From Algoriphagus alkaliphilus (GTDB lineage: Bacteria > Bacteroidota > Bacteroidia > Cytophagales > Cyclobacteriaceae): a DNA stretch of 64,000 bases. A program made the translations under genes and the position numbers. Below, one piece after another: positions 8,103 to 16,711 of this stretch; position 1 is the first letter of the stretch, and every line of letters begins with the position of its first letter. The DNA lies in contig NZ_FMXE01000003.1 of assembly GCF_900103735.1 (NCBI RefSeq), forward strand, positions 62,001 through 126,000, read 5' to 3'. The notes under the pieces are model-generated. The model was not told where the DNA came from and did not search any database. It saw only the letters and a program-made list of their open reading frames with translations.

Positions 8103-9454
8103 TGAAGCAAATCTTTTTGATTTCATTCCTCATTTTTGGTTTCTATAATTCAGGATTTGCGCAGGAGAAAAAAGTGGAACTTAGTGTCATTCCGGATATT
8201 CATTTCCGATCGTTTTGGATGAATACAATTTATCCCAAAAATGATTTTAAGGAGGATTATGCTTTAGGAATGACCCTTAATCTCGGGGCCATTATTAAAT
8301 ATCAGGAAAATTGGAAGTTTCATGTTGGTTTTCGCTCTTTTGCAAATGTGGCAAGTTCAGAAATTTGGGAACTAGATCCAGCCACAGGCCAAGGAAATCG
8401 GTATGAAACAGGGCTTTTCGATCTTCTTGATACCAGAAGTCGATTTTTCGGCAAACTGGAGACCTTATCACTGGAGTTTTCGAAAGAAAAATTTGGAATA
8501 AAGGCAGGTCGAATGGGGATCAATTCGGATTGGATTAACGCTCAAGATGGGAGATTGTCTCCTACCGCAGTAGAGGGGGTTAATGCTTGGATTGCACCGG
8601 ATAAGCGCTGGAAATTTTCTGTTTGGGGGATTGGCAGAATGAGTATTCGAGGAAGTAGCGAATGGCTTTCAGTGGGAGAGACAGTCGGTATTTATCCAGT
8701 GGGGAGGACTGTATCCGGAAAACCTGCCCAATACTTTGGGAATACTTCAAGCGACTGGTTGGGTATTTGGGAAATAGATCGAAAAATCGCTTCAGACTCC
8801 AAAATCCACTTTTCAAATACCATTGCCCAAAATCTCTTTTCCACCTATTGGCTTTCTTTTGAAAAAAACCGAAAAATTGAATCAGGTATAGTGATAATGG
8901 GGCTGCAAAGTGGATTTCAACATGGAATCGGAGAAGGTGGCAATCCCAATCCAGATCTTAAATACAAAGAGGCGGATGATATAAATTACGCGCTGTCAGG
9001 AAGAATAGGGTGGAAAAACATGAAATGGACTACGCATTTGAATTATACGCATGTAGGGGGTGAGGGGCGCTGGCTTAGTCCAAGAGAATGGGGGAAAGAT
9101 GCTTGGTATACCTTTATTCCGAGGGAGCGGAATGAAGGCTTTGAATCAGTAAATGCCGTGGTAGCTTATGGAGAGTATCGTTTTCAGAAACCACAGCTTA
9201 CCCTTTATGGACATTTAGGTTTTCATTGGCTTTCTAAAACTGAGGACGCATTCGGCAACAAATACAATTTCCCAAGTTATCGACAGGTAAACCTCGGAGT
9301 GAAATTGCAAGCTAACAAGGTTGCAAACCTGGACTTTCATTTTATTTTGGTGAGTAAAGAGCCTTTGACTTCTAGTGACTTAAGTCCAAATCAAATTTAT
9401 AACAAGGTTGAATTATTGCATTTTAATGGGATAATTAACTGGAGGTGGAATTAA
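8102..9454 (+). CDS. Outer-membrane porin-like beta-barrel protein, paralogue of the 1971-3386 gene
   Basis: 450 residues with signal peptide MKQIFLISFLIFGFYNSGFA before QEKK, then a barrel with alternating aromatic strands. Conserved blocks shared with the other porin include LDPATGQGNRYE (DPATGLPNRYE there), WLSVGETVGIYPVGR and LSPREWGKDAW. It is translationally coupled to the TsdA-like gene (overlap of one base), so it most likely serves passage of thiosulfate or tetrathionate, or holds the cytochrome's substrate supply. That role is inference. Confidence 0.7.
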   Translation: MKQIFLISFLIFGFYNSGFAQEKKVELSVIPDIHFRSFWMNTIYPKNDFKEDYALGMTLNLGAIIKYQENWKFHVGFRSFANVASSEIWELDPATGQGNRYETGLFDLLDTRSRFFGKLETLSLEFSKEKFGIKAGRMGINSDWINAQDGRLSPTAVEGVNAWIAPDKRWKFSVWGIGRMSIRGSSEWLSVGETVGIYPVGRTVSGKPAQYFGNTSSDWLGIWEIDRKIASDSKIHFSNTIAQNLFSTYWLSFEKNRKIESGIVIMGLQSGFQHGIGEGGNPNPDLKYKEADDINYALSGRIGWKNMKWTTHLNYTHVGGEGRWLSPREWGKDAWYTFIPRERNEGFESVNAVVAYGEYRFQKPQLTLYGHLGFHWLSKTEDAFGNKYNFPSYRQVNLGVKLQANKVANLDFHFILVSKEPLTSSDLSPNQIYNKVELLHFNGIINWRWN

Positions 9455-9589
9455 TAAATCATGGCCTGATTAGGAATATTGAATCCTATTCCCCACCTTT
9501 GAGGGGTCGAAGAAATGTTTTCGATACTTGGTGACAAGTCAGCATCGGTAATACACCTGCTTAAGTAGTAAATCAAGAGTTCTCCATTA

Positions 9590-9663
9590 CAGGTTTTAAT
9601 TCTTATTATCCTACTTTTTTAATTCTTAAAATAACCTTATGTTGTTTACAGAATTAAAACCTG
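9590..9663 (+). promoter_or_regulatory. 14-bp perfect inverted repeat in the leader of the desaturase operon
   Basis: CAGGTTTTAATTCT (9590-9603) and AGAATTAAAACCTG (9650-9663) are exact reverse complements separated by 46 bp. They lie 56-129 bp before the likely desaturase start and could form an mRNA hairpin or bind a dimeric regulator. A 20-codon ORF starts at 9639 inside the loop and ends at 9701. It may be a leader peptide or chance. The rest of 9455-9589 shows nothing recognisable. Confidence 0.45.
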
Positions 9664-9718
9664 CAGTTTACAATCTTTACGAGAACCCTGGATTTTATTA
9701 ACCCTAAATAATTTTATT

Positions 9719-10819
9719 ATTAAGACTATTCGATTTTCGGAATCAGAACTATCTGATTTCTCAATTGCGCTTAAAAGTAGAGTCAATAACTACTTCAAAT
9801 CTACCCAACAGTCCAAGTTTGCGAACAGAGAAATGATCATTAAGACTGTGGTCATGGTATCTCTTTATTTCGTGCCTATTATTTTATTAGCCACCGGAGT
9901 AGCAACTCAGACCTGGCATTTATTCGCTTGCTATATTCTTAGTGGTTTTGGAATGGCAGGAATCGGAATGGGTGTCATGCATGATGCAATCCACGGTTCG
10001 TTTTCCAAAAACCCTACGGTAAACAAACTACTCGGCTATACCCTTAACATGGTAGGAGCCAACGCTACTGTTTGGAAACTGCAACACAATGTACTTCACC
10101 ATTCCTACACGAATATTTCAGAAGGTGATGATGATATCAATGCGCCATTCTTTCTCAGATTCTCTCCAAACGCCAAGAAAAACGCGCTACACCCGTACCA
10201 GCATTGGTATACTTGGTTTTTCTACGGTTTGTCTACTGTGTCTTGGGTGACATCTAAAGACTTTATCCGCTTCACAAGATATTATAATATGGGTCTTATG
10301 AAAGGCAAAAATGTCTACAGAAACTCGATATTGAAGATATTAGCTTGGAAATTAGTGTACTTTGCTTTCATCCTTGGTTTACCGATTGCATTCTCTCCTT
10401 TTGGAGTCGGTCAGATCTTACTCGCTTATTTAGTGCTTCATTTTATTACCGGATTGAGTATCTCTCTGGTATTTCAGACTGCGCACATCATGCCAAATGT
10501 GGATTTTCCAGAGGCAGATGAGCATGGAATCGTAGAAGGTGAGCGAATGCTGCACCAGTTAGTTACTACTTCTAATTATTCCGAAGGAAGCCGGGTATTT
10601 GCCTGGATGATCGGAGGATTAAATCATCAAGTAGAGCATCACTTGTTTCCCGATATTTGTCATGTACACTATCGGAAAATTGCCCCCATTGTAAAAGCCA
10701 CTGCTGCTGAATACAATATTCCTTATCATACAAAAAAGACATTTTTTGATGCTTTGAAGTCCCACTATGAAATGCTCCGGTTCCTGGGCAATTCTGAAAT
10801 GCTGCCTGCCAAAGCCTGA
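9719..10819 (+). CDS. Fatty-acid (acyl-lipid or acyl-CoA) desaturase with probable non-ATG start
   Basis: The membrane di-iron desaturase has its three histidine boxes: HDAIH, HNVLHH and NHQVEHH. It introduces double bonds into acyl chains and lowers membrane viscosity in the cold. The first ATG in frame is 9833, but the frame is open and family-like upstream: IRFSESELSDFSIALKSR precedes it, the usual N-terminus of Bacteroidota homologues. No ATG, GTG or TTG exists between the upstream stop (9632) and 9833, so ATT at 9716 or 9719 is the probable start, giving about 366 residues. A sequence error is the alternative. The helicase gene begins 12 bp after the stop, so they are probably co-transcribed. 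Confidence 0.85.
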   Translation: MKTIRFSESELSDFSIALKSRVNNYFKSTQQSKFANREMIIKTVVMVSLYFVPIILLATGVATQTWHLFACYILSGFGMAGIGMGVMHDAIHGSFSKNPTVNKLLGYTLNMVGANATVWKLQHNVLHHSYTNISEGDDDINAPFFLRFSPNAKKNALHPYQHWYTWFFYGLSTVSWVTSKDFIRFTRYYNMGLMKGKNVYRNSILKILAWKLVYFAFILGLPIAFSPFGVGQILLAYLVLHFITGLSISLVFQTAHIMPNVDFPEADEHGIVEGERMLHQLVTTSNYSEGSRVFAWMIGGLNHQVEHHLFPDICHVHYRKIAPIVKATAAEYNIPYHTKKTFFDALKSHYEMLRFLGNSEMLPAKA

Positions 10820-10831
10820 TTTTATCCCACC

Positions 10832-12016
10832 ATGAATAATACAAGAAATAACACTGCGCCTTCCAAAGCAGGTAATGCAGACAGAAGGCAAGTGAAAAAG
10901 AAAAAAGAATCCACCTTGGATCCAAAGCTTTTTGTCAAAAAAGCAAAACCAAGTGGACAAGCCGGATTTAGGACAGAAAAAGCTTTCGAAGACTTAAATT
11001 TGAATCCAAGACTTTTGTCAAACATTCTGGCAAAAGGTTACGAAACGCTTACCACCATTCAAGAACAATCCATCTTACCTCTTCTTGAAGGAAGAGATAT
11101 GATGGCAATCTCAAAAACAGGTTCGGGTAAAACTGCTGCATTTTTGATTCCGATCATCGAGCATGCCCTGAAAGACCCAAGAAACTATACTGCATTGGTG
11201 GTTACCCCCACCCGTGAGTTAGCTCTTCAAATAGAGGAGGAGTTCAAAAGTTTGGTTTTGGGATTACAGTTGTATTCGGCCACTTTTATCGGAGGCACAA
11301 ATATCAATTCGGATTACAAACAGCTTGAGCGTAAGCTTCAGGTCGTAGTAGGTACTCCGGGTAGATTACTGGATCTTGCGGCCAGGAAATTGTTGAAGCT
11401 CAATCAGGTTAATACCCTTGTTCTCGATGAGTTTGATAGAATGCTGGATATGGGTTTTGTCAATGACGTAAAAAAATTGGTCAATTTGATCGGTAAACGT
11501 GATCAGACACTGCTTTTCTCAGCAACACTTGAACCTGCACAAAAGCAATTGATTTCTACACTTCTTCAAAATCCAATTGAAGTAATAGTAGAAAATGCCG
11601 GTGGAACCAACGAGAATATTGAACAACAAACCATCAAAGTGCCCGAAGGTGCTGAGAAGTTTGATTTGTTGTCAGGATTATTTAAAAGTCCTGAGATGGA
11701 TAAGGTTATCCTATTTACAGAAACTAAGAGACTGGCCGACAGGCTGGCAAAAAAGCTGAATCAAGTCGGTATAGCTGCAGGACAGATTCACGGAGATAAA
11801 TCCCAGAATTTTCGGAACAAAATGATCGAAGATTTCAAAAAAGGGAATATACGGGTACTGGTCGCAACTGACGTTGCCGCCAGAGGTATCGATGTAGCTG
11901 ATGTGTCCCATGTGATTAATTATCAGTTACCGATGACCATGGATGCATACATCCATCGTATCGGCAGGACTGGACGAGCCGGTAAAATCGGCCATGCCAT
12001 CACCTTTGTAAACTAA
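10832..12016 (+). CDS. DEAD-box RNA helicase (RhlE-type)
   Basis: 394 residues. A basic N-terminal extension of about 50 residues (KKKKE, KKAKP) precedes the core. Motifs in order are the Q-motif region (TTIQEQSI), AISKTGSGKT (motif I), PTRELA, GG, TPGR, DEFD (motif II, the Bacteroidota variant of DEAD), SAT, a Q-rich linker, VATDVAARGID and HRIGRTGR. It would unwind RNA structure in ribosome assembly or mRNA decay. It sits between a desaturase and a CspA gene, which fits a cold-shock helicase. It ends shortly after motif VI without a long tail. Confidence 0.92.
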   Translation: MNNTRNNTAPSKAGNADRRQVKKKKESTLDPKLFVKKAKPSGQAGFRTEKAFEDLNLNPRLLSNILAKGYETLTTIQEQSILPLLEGRDMMAISKTGSGKTAAFLIPIIEHALKDPRNYTALVVTPTRELALQIEEEFKSLVLGLQLYSATFIGGTNINSDYKQLERKLQVVVGTPGRLLDLAARKLLKLNQVNTLVLDEFDRMLDMGFVNDVKKLVNLIGKRDQTLLFSATLEPAQKQLISTLLQNPIEVIVENAGGTNENIEQQTIKVPEGAEKFDLLSGLFKSPEMDKVILFTETKRLADRLAKKLNQVGIAAGQIHGDKSQNFRNKMIEDFKKGNIRVLVATDVAARGIDVADVSHVINYQLPMTMDAYIHRIGRTGRAGKIGHAITFVN

Positions 12017-12026
12017 AAAACGCCTA

Positions 12027-12287
12027 ATGTCAAAAAATCAAAACACGTTCATTAAAAAGCAAAAGGCAGAGCTTAAGAAACGGAAGCAAAAGGAAAAACT
12101 TGAAAAAAAGTTGGATCGTAAGAGCCAGCCGAAAGATGGAAGCCTCGATAATATGATTGCTTACGTCGATGAGTTTGGAAACTTCTCCGATACTCCACCT
12201 GAACCGCCAATTGTCAAAAAGACAAACCCAACACAAACAAATCAAAACAGAGTAAAAACAAATCAAAATTTCAAAAATCATGAATGA
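12027..12287 (+). CDS. Small basic protein upstream of CspA
   Basis: 86 residues. The first 40 are almost all Lys, Gln, Arg and Glu (KKRKQKEKLEKKLDRK), likely a charged helix. A conserved-looking core LDNMIAYVDEFGNFSDTPPEP follows, then a Thr/Asn/Gln-rich tail. Proteins with this N-terminal charged helix and core are common in Bacteroidota next to or fused with cold-shock domains. Their role is not established, and RNA binding is a guess from charge. It starts 10 bp after the helicase and overlaps the CspA start by 8 bp. Confidence 0.75.
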   Translation: MSKNQNTFIKKQKAELKKRKQKEKLEKKLDRKSQPKDGSLDNMIAYVDEFGNFSDTPPEPPIVKKTNPTQTNQNRVKTNQNFKNHE

Positions 12288-12474
12288 AGGAACAGTAAAA
12301 TTCTTTAACACTACCAAAGGCTTTGGATTCATCACTCCAGCAGATAACAGTGAAGATGTATTCGTACATCACAGCGGTCTGGTACACGAGATCCGTGAAA
12401 ACGACAAAGTGAAGTATGACCTGGTACAAGGAAAGAAAGGCATCAATGCCGTTAACGTGAAAGTTGTACATTAA
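12280..12474 (+). CDS. cspA: Cold-shock domain protein (CspA family)
   Basis: 64 residues, one cold-shock domain with RNP1 KGFGFI and RNP2 VFVHHS, binding single-stranded RNA or DNA as a chaperone. It overlaps the previous gene by 8 bp, so translation is probably coupled. It is the last gene of the desaturase-helicase-Csp unit, followed by a strong terminator. Confidence 0.93.
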   Translation: MNEGTVKFFNTTKGFGFITPADNSEDVFVHHSGLVHEIRENDKVKYDLVQGKKGINAVNVKVVH

Positions 12475-12495
12475 TCCTTAATGTCTCACGAGGTG

Positions 12496-12530
12496 AAAAC
12501 CCCACAGGTAGGCCTGTGGGGTTTTTCTTT
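12496..12530 (+). terminator. Strong terminator after cspA
   Basis: A 13-bp perfect stem (12496-12508 with 12513-12525) is followed by T-rich sequence. It also abuts the end of the convergent dehydrogenase gene. Confidence 0.92.
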
Positions 12531-12531
12531 T

Positions 12532-13527
12532 CTAAGTAGCTTTGATCTCGTTTTTTAATTTCAATCCTTTTTCAAAATCAGAAATATTGGACAAAGTGAT
12601 TTTTGAGATTTGCTCTAAGGCCTCTTTTGTAAGAAAAGCCTGATGTCCTGTAATTAATACATTTGGAAATGTCATCAACCTGGATATTTCCTCATCTTGC
12701 ATGATTTCCTCTGATAGATTCTTGAAAAAAATATGCTCTTCTTGCTCATAGACATCAATGCCTAAGTAGCCAATTTTTCCTGTTTTGAGAGCTTTGATCA
12801 CTGCCTTGGTATCCACCAAGGCACCTCTACTCGTATTGATCAATGCTACGCCGTCTTTCATTTGCGAAATAGTTTCTGCGTTAATCATGTGGTGGGTTTC
12901 TGGAGTAAGCGGACAATGGAGGGAAACAATGTCGCTTCTGGAAAGTACTTTTTTTAGAGAATGGTAGGTTACTCCCAGTGTTTTCATTTCTTCATTTTCA
13001 TAAACGTCATTTGCGATTAGTTGACAACCAAATCCTTTTGCAATCCTGCAAAATGCTCTTCCGATTGCTCCGGTGCCAATCACACCGATCGTTTTACCAT
13101 GAATGTTTACGCCGGTAAGCCCATCCAGCGAAAAGTTGTTTTCACGTACCCGATTGTAAGCTTTATGAGTTTTTCGGCTTAATGTTAAAATCAGTGCAAA
13201 CGCATGTTCAGCCACTGCTTCGGGGCTGTAAGCAGGCACTCTTACTACCGTGATTTCTTGTTCCGCTGCCGCATTTAGGTCGATTTGATTGTATCCTGCA
13301 CACCGAAGTGCAATGAGTTTGATCTCCAATTTTTTTAATTCTTTCAGAATTTCAGCATCGATTTTATCATTTACAAACGAACAAACTACTTCATGTCCTG
13401 CTGCCAAGGATAGTGTGTCTTTGTCAAGCTTGACCTCGAAATAGCTAATATGATGTCCCGAGCCTGGCAAAAATTGATTAAAACTTTCCCTGTCGTATGA
13501 TTTTGTGCTGAAGAATGCAATTTTCAT
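12532..13527 (-). CDS. D-2-hydroxyacid dehydrogenase (D-lactate dehydrogenase-like)
   Basis: 331 residues, the usual length. The NAD-binding motif is GVIGTGAIGRAF. The catalytic residues are visible: Arg in NTSRGALVDT, Glu in the GIDVYEQEE region and His in ITGHQAFLT. The N-terminal MKIAFFSTKSYDRESF is typical of fermentative D-lactate dehydrogenases (LdhA type), which reduce pyruvate to D-lactate in the cytoplasm. It is convergent with cspA and divergent from the Dabb lipoprotein. Confidence 0.9.
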   Translation of the reverse strand: MKIAFFSTKSYDRESFNQFLPGSGHHISYFEVKLDKDTLSLAAGHEVVCSFVNDKIDAEILKELKKLEIKLIALRCAGYNQIDLNAAAEQEITVVRVPAYSPEAVAEHAFALILTLSRKTHKAYNRVRENNFSLDGLTGVNIHGKTIGVIGTGAIGRAFCRIAKGFGCQLIANDVYENEEMKTLGVTYHSLKKVLSRSDIVSLHCPLTPETHHMINAETISQMKDGVALINTSRGALVDTKAVIKALKTGKIGYLGIDVYEQEEHIFFKNLSEEIMQDEEISRLMTFPNVLITGHQAFLTKEALEQISKITLSNISDFEKGLKLKNEIKAT

Positions 13528-13628
13528 TTGATGCGATCTTTGTGTTTGTTTTTTAAAATTGATAACCGTAATTCAAAAAGTAGAAAATTAAAGTCAATTT
13601 ATTTTTAGTTTCAGGAAAAATTTCAAAA

Positions 13629-14060
13629 ATGAAAAAGCTAATTTATTTCATTCCAATCCTTTTGTTCTACTCTTGCAATCAACCCAAGTCTGCCGAAGGA
13701 GAAGAAACCCCAACTAAAACTCAACCTATTTACGAAGAAGTAGCTATGCCTGATTCTGTACTCCGCCACGTTGTTCTTTTTGGATTCAAAGAATCTTCCA
13801 GCCCTGAAGATATCCAATCTGTAATTGATGCATTCAAAGCATTGCCGGCTCAAATCAAAGAAATCAAAGGGTTTGAATGGGGAACCAATTCGAGCCCAGA
13901 GGGTCTGAATCAAGGCCTTACGCATGGCTTCACGCTGACTTTTCATTCAGACGCTGATCGCGACGCTTACTTGCCACATCCTGCGCACAAGGCTTTTGGG
14001 GGCATAGTTGGCCCACATTTGGACAAGGTGACCGTTGTAGACTATTGGACTAAGCCCTGA
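13629..14060 (+). CDS. Lipoprotein with a Dabb (stress-responsive A/B barrel) domain
   Basis: 143 residues. The signal peptide has a lipobox ending at Cys16 (LLFYSC). From about residue 45 it has a Dabb domain: LRHVVLFGFK, a central helix, GFEWGTNSS, THGFTLTF, and DRDAYLPHPAHKAF with the conserved His-Pro-x-H. The Dabb fold is a dimeric ferredoxin-like barrel of unclear function. The lipobox places it in the cell envelope. It ends one base before the convergent 14061 gene. Confidence 0.85.
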   Translation: MKKLIYFIPILLFYSCNQPKSAEGEETPTKTQPIYEEVAMPDSVLRHVVLFGFKESSSPEDIQSVIDAFKALPAQIKEIKGFEWGTNSSPEGLNQGLTHGFTLTFHSDADRDAYLPHPAHKAFGGIVGPHLDKVTVVDYWTKP

Positions 14061-14468
14061 TTACTTGTCGTAAGGAAGGTCAGTGCTATTGGGTTTTACC
14101 AATTCGCTTGCATTGATCACTTCTGATACGACAAATTCGCTCGTGCCTCTCCATGGTAACATCCCGTTGTATTCTTTATAGCGCAACTCCAAGTGTTTGC
14201 CGGAGTTGCGCTCAAGGATTGCAGCAACTTCAGGATCAGTCACACTGAATCGAAACTCATTGCTTTGCAATGCTCCGGAAGTTGGGCTTTGGAAGCCCTC
14301 CTGTACCATACGGCCTTCCCAAGTTTTAAACATGACTCCTTTTTTCACAAAGTAATTGAGACTTCCTGCCTTGACACCTTCTCCAAACACGAAATAGAAT
14401 TTCCACCAAAAAAAGATTCCGAGTACAAATACCAGAATCAGACCAGTGATCCAACCAAATTTTTTCAT
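14061..14468 (-). CDS. Conserved membrane-anchored protein of unknown function
   Basis: 135 residues with one N-terminal transmembrane helix (WITGLILVFVLGIFFWWKF) and a soluble domain with ALQSNEFRFSV and GKHLELRYKEY. Similar Bacteroidota proteins are sometimes labelled 6-phosphogluconate dehydrogenase, but no dehydrogenase motif is present. It is convergent with the Dabb lipoprotein, the two stops touching. I cannot assign a function. Confidence 0.75.
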   Translation of the reverse strand: MKKFGWITGLILVFVLGIFFWWKFYFVFGEGVKAGSLNYFVKKGVMFKTWEGRMVQEGFQSPTSGALQSNEFRFSVTDPEVAAILERNSGKHLELRYKEYNGMLPWRGTSEFVVSEVINASELVKPNSTDLPYDK

Positions 14469-14566
14469 AGTTTAAGAATAAAGTTGACTAAAGATAACGA
14501 GGGGAAATTTCAAAAATAAACAGAGTGGAAAAATAACCCTATGAGATTAAAATTAGTTGATAGGGT

Positions 14567-15172
14567 ATGCAAAAGTCCATTTTCACGCCAGACAATTCCA
14601 ATCTTATACCCTTTCAGGGTGAAACAAAACTGGTTCAAGATTTTTTTTCAAAAAAACCGGCAGATTATTATTTCCAGAAACTTCAGAAATCGCTGGACTG
14701 GAAGCAGGAACCCATCCGGATGTTTGGGAAAATGGTGATGCAGCCACGGCTGACTGCCTTGTATGGGGATGCGGGTAGACCTTATGGATATTCTGGGATA
14801 TCCATGAATCCCTCGGTCTGGACTACAGAGCTTTTGGAGATAAAAGAAAAACTTCAGGTGTTCTCTGGAATCGTTTTCACACACGTGCTCTGCAATTATT
14901 ATCGGGACGGTCAGGACAGCATGGGTTGGCATCGGGACAATGAAGCGGTCTTGGGTAAGAATCCAAGTATAGCATCTATTACTTTTGGTTCAACGCGGTT
15001 ATTTCAGATCCGACACTATGAAACAAAAAATCACAAAATTGACATTCCTCTTACGCATGGAAGTCTCCTGATGATGTCAGGTGAAAGCCAGCATCATTGG
15101 GAACATCAGCTTCCCAAAACCAAAAAAGTACTTGAGCCGAGGATTAATCTGACTTTCAGGAAATTGCTTTAG
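14567..15172 (+). CDS. alkB: Alpha-ketoglutarate-dependent dioxygenase AlkB (ALKBH2/3-like)
   Basis: 201 residues. Fe(II) ligands are His122 and Asp124 in WHRDNE and His180 in HHWEHQLP. Arg192/Arg198 in RINLTFR bind 2-oxoglutarate. PRLTALYGD and PYGYSG are family substrate-loop motifs. It repairs 1-methyladenine and 3-methylcytosine in DNA or RNA by oxidative demethylation. It appears to be a single-gene unit. Confidence 0.93.
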   Translation: MQKSIFTPDNSNLIPFQGETKLVQDFFSKKPADYYFQKLQKSLDWKQEPIRMFGKMVMQPRLTALYGDAGRPYGYSGISMNPSVWTTELLEIKEKLQVFSGIVFTHVLCNYYRDGQDSMGWHRDNEAVLGKNPSIASITFGSTRLFQIRHYETKNHKIDIPLTHGSLLMMSGESQHHWEHQLPKTKKVLEPRINLTFRKLL

Positions 15173-15349
15173 ACTCTATTATTTCATTGAGTTCATTAGG
15201 ATTCAAATCGGAATTTTAGTGCTTGTCTCGAATAGTGAGCAGGTAGATTGTTTGAGCTTTTAAATATAGATGAGCAACAGCTCTCGCTATTCCTCTTTTT
15301 ACTTTTACAATTGAAGCAAATGGGAGACAGATTTTAAAGTAATTGTTTC

Positions 15350-15384
15350 AAAAAAAAAAGACCGTCAACTGACAGCCCCTTTTT
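15350..15384 (-). terminator. Terminator of the msrA-msrB gene
   Basis: Read on the minus strand, GGCTGTCA and TGACGGTC-type arms (one wobble pair) are followed by a run of nine or more T, directly after the stop codon of the minus-strand gene. Confidence 0.7.
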
Positions 15385-15391
15385 CAAAATT

Positions 15392-16501
15392 TCAATCCAC
15401 CAACCATAAATAATCTCCGTACCCTGCTGATTGCATATCTTGTTTTGGAATAAATTTCATTGCTGCAGAATTCATGCAGTACCTCAGATTGGTGGGTGCA
15501 GGGCCATCATAAAATACATGACCTAGATGACTACCGCCAAGCTTGCTCCTTACTTCCACCCGCGTCATTCCCAGTTCCCTGTCAATTGGCTTATCGATTA
15601 CTCTTGCATCGATCGGCTTGGTGAAACTTGGCCAACCCGAGCCTGACTCATATTTGTCTTTCGAACTGAAAAGCGGTGCGCCGGACACGATACATACATA
15701 AATGCCTGATTCCTTATTTCCATTGTATTCATTTTGGAAGGCATATTCTGTGGCGTTTTCCATGGTTACTTCGTATTGAAGTGCTGTGAGATTTTTCTTC
15801 AATTCACTCTTTGGAGTAGCTTGATATTTTTTATCGCTCAATTCAGGCCAATTCGCTTTGATAAATGCGTCTCTACCACTTCCATTCCGATAAGCATAGT
15901 ATTCCTTTGGACTTTTTTTGTAGTAATCCTGATGGTAATCTTCTGCAGCATAGAAATTGGTGTATTTGATAATCGGGGTGGCTACAGGTTTTTTAAACCT
16001 TCCGGACTTATCCAATCTTGCTTTGGATTCCTCTGCTACTTTTTTCTGCTCCGCATCATGGAAGAAAATAGCTGATTTGTACTGAGGACCTCTGTCGTAA
16101 AATGAACCTCCCACATCTGTAGGATCATAGGTTTGCCAGAAAATATCTACTAATTCAGAATAGCTGATCACCTCGGGATCAAAAGTGATTTGTACAGCCT
16201 CTTTATGTGAGGTTTTTCCCGAGGACACCTCACTGTAAGTGGGGTTCTTTTCCTTGCCTCCGGAGTAACCCGAAATCACCGAAATCACCCCGTCAAGATC
16301 TTCAAATGGCGCTTCAACACACCAAAAACAACCACCTGCGAATGTGGCCAGTTGAGTTTTGGAAGAAAAAACCACATTTGCCTCAGGCTCTACCTGTCCT
16401 GCGTTTAGCTTTGCGTTCTCGGAAGGTGAACTTCCACAAGCCATCAAGAGGCTCACTATCAGACTTATCATAAATATTGGGATATTTTGCAATTTTTGCA
16501 T
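15392..16501 (-). CDS. msrAB: Bifunctional methionine sulfoxide reductase MsrA-MsrB lipoprotein
   Basis: 369 residues. A lipoprotein signal has its lipobox cysteine at residue 22 (LLMAC). The MsrA domain has FAGGCFWC (catalytic Cys58). The C-terminal MsrB domain has SGSGWPSF and [11 protein letters not shown] with the catalytic cysteine. The zinc-binding CxxC pairs of many MsrB proteins are absent, as in PilB-type fusions. It would repair both diastereomers of methionine sulfoxide in envelope proteins. Anchoring to the membrane is predicted from the lipobox. Confidence 0.93.
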   Translation of the reverse strand: MQKLQNIPIFMISLIVSLLMACGSSPSENAKLNAGQVEPEANVVFSSKTQLATFAGGCFWCVEAPFEDLDGVISVISGYSGGKEKNPTYSEVSSGKTSHKEAVQITFDPEVISYSELVDIFWQTYDPTDVGGSFYDRGPQYKSAIFFHDAEQKKVAEESKARLDKSGRFKKPVATPIIKYTNFYAAEDYHQDYYKKSPKEYYAYRNGSGRDAFIKANWPELSDKKYQATPKSELKKNLTALQYEVTMENATEYAFQNEYNGNKESGIYVCIVSGAPLFSSKDKYESGSGWPSFTKPIDARVIDKPIDRELGMTRVEVRSKLGGSHLGHVFYDGPAPTNLRYCMNSAAMKFIPKQDMQSAGYGDYLWLVD

Positions 16502-16711
16502 CTGGTGAAGGTTATACAGATTTATTTGAATTTTTGGTCAACTTTTTGACATGGGTTTAACAATCAAGATATTGCTTGTGTTTCAGCTGTTTTCTTAATA
16601 GTTATTAAATCTACTTTGAATAAAGTACGGCACAAACAGAAAATTGGATTGTCGGCTCGGTTACATTTCAGGCATTTGCTGCGACAAAGAACCAAATTAA
16701 ACTCTGATAAG

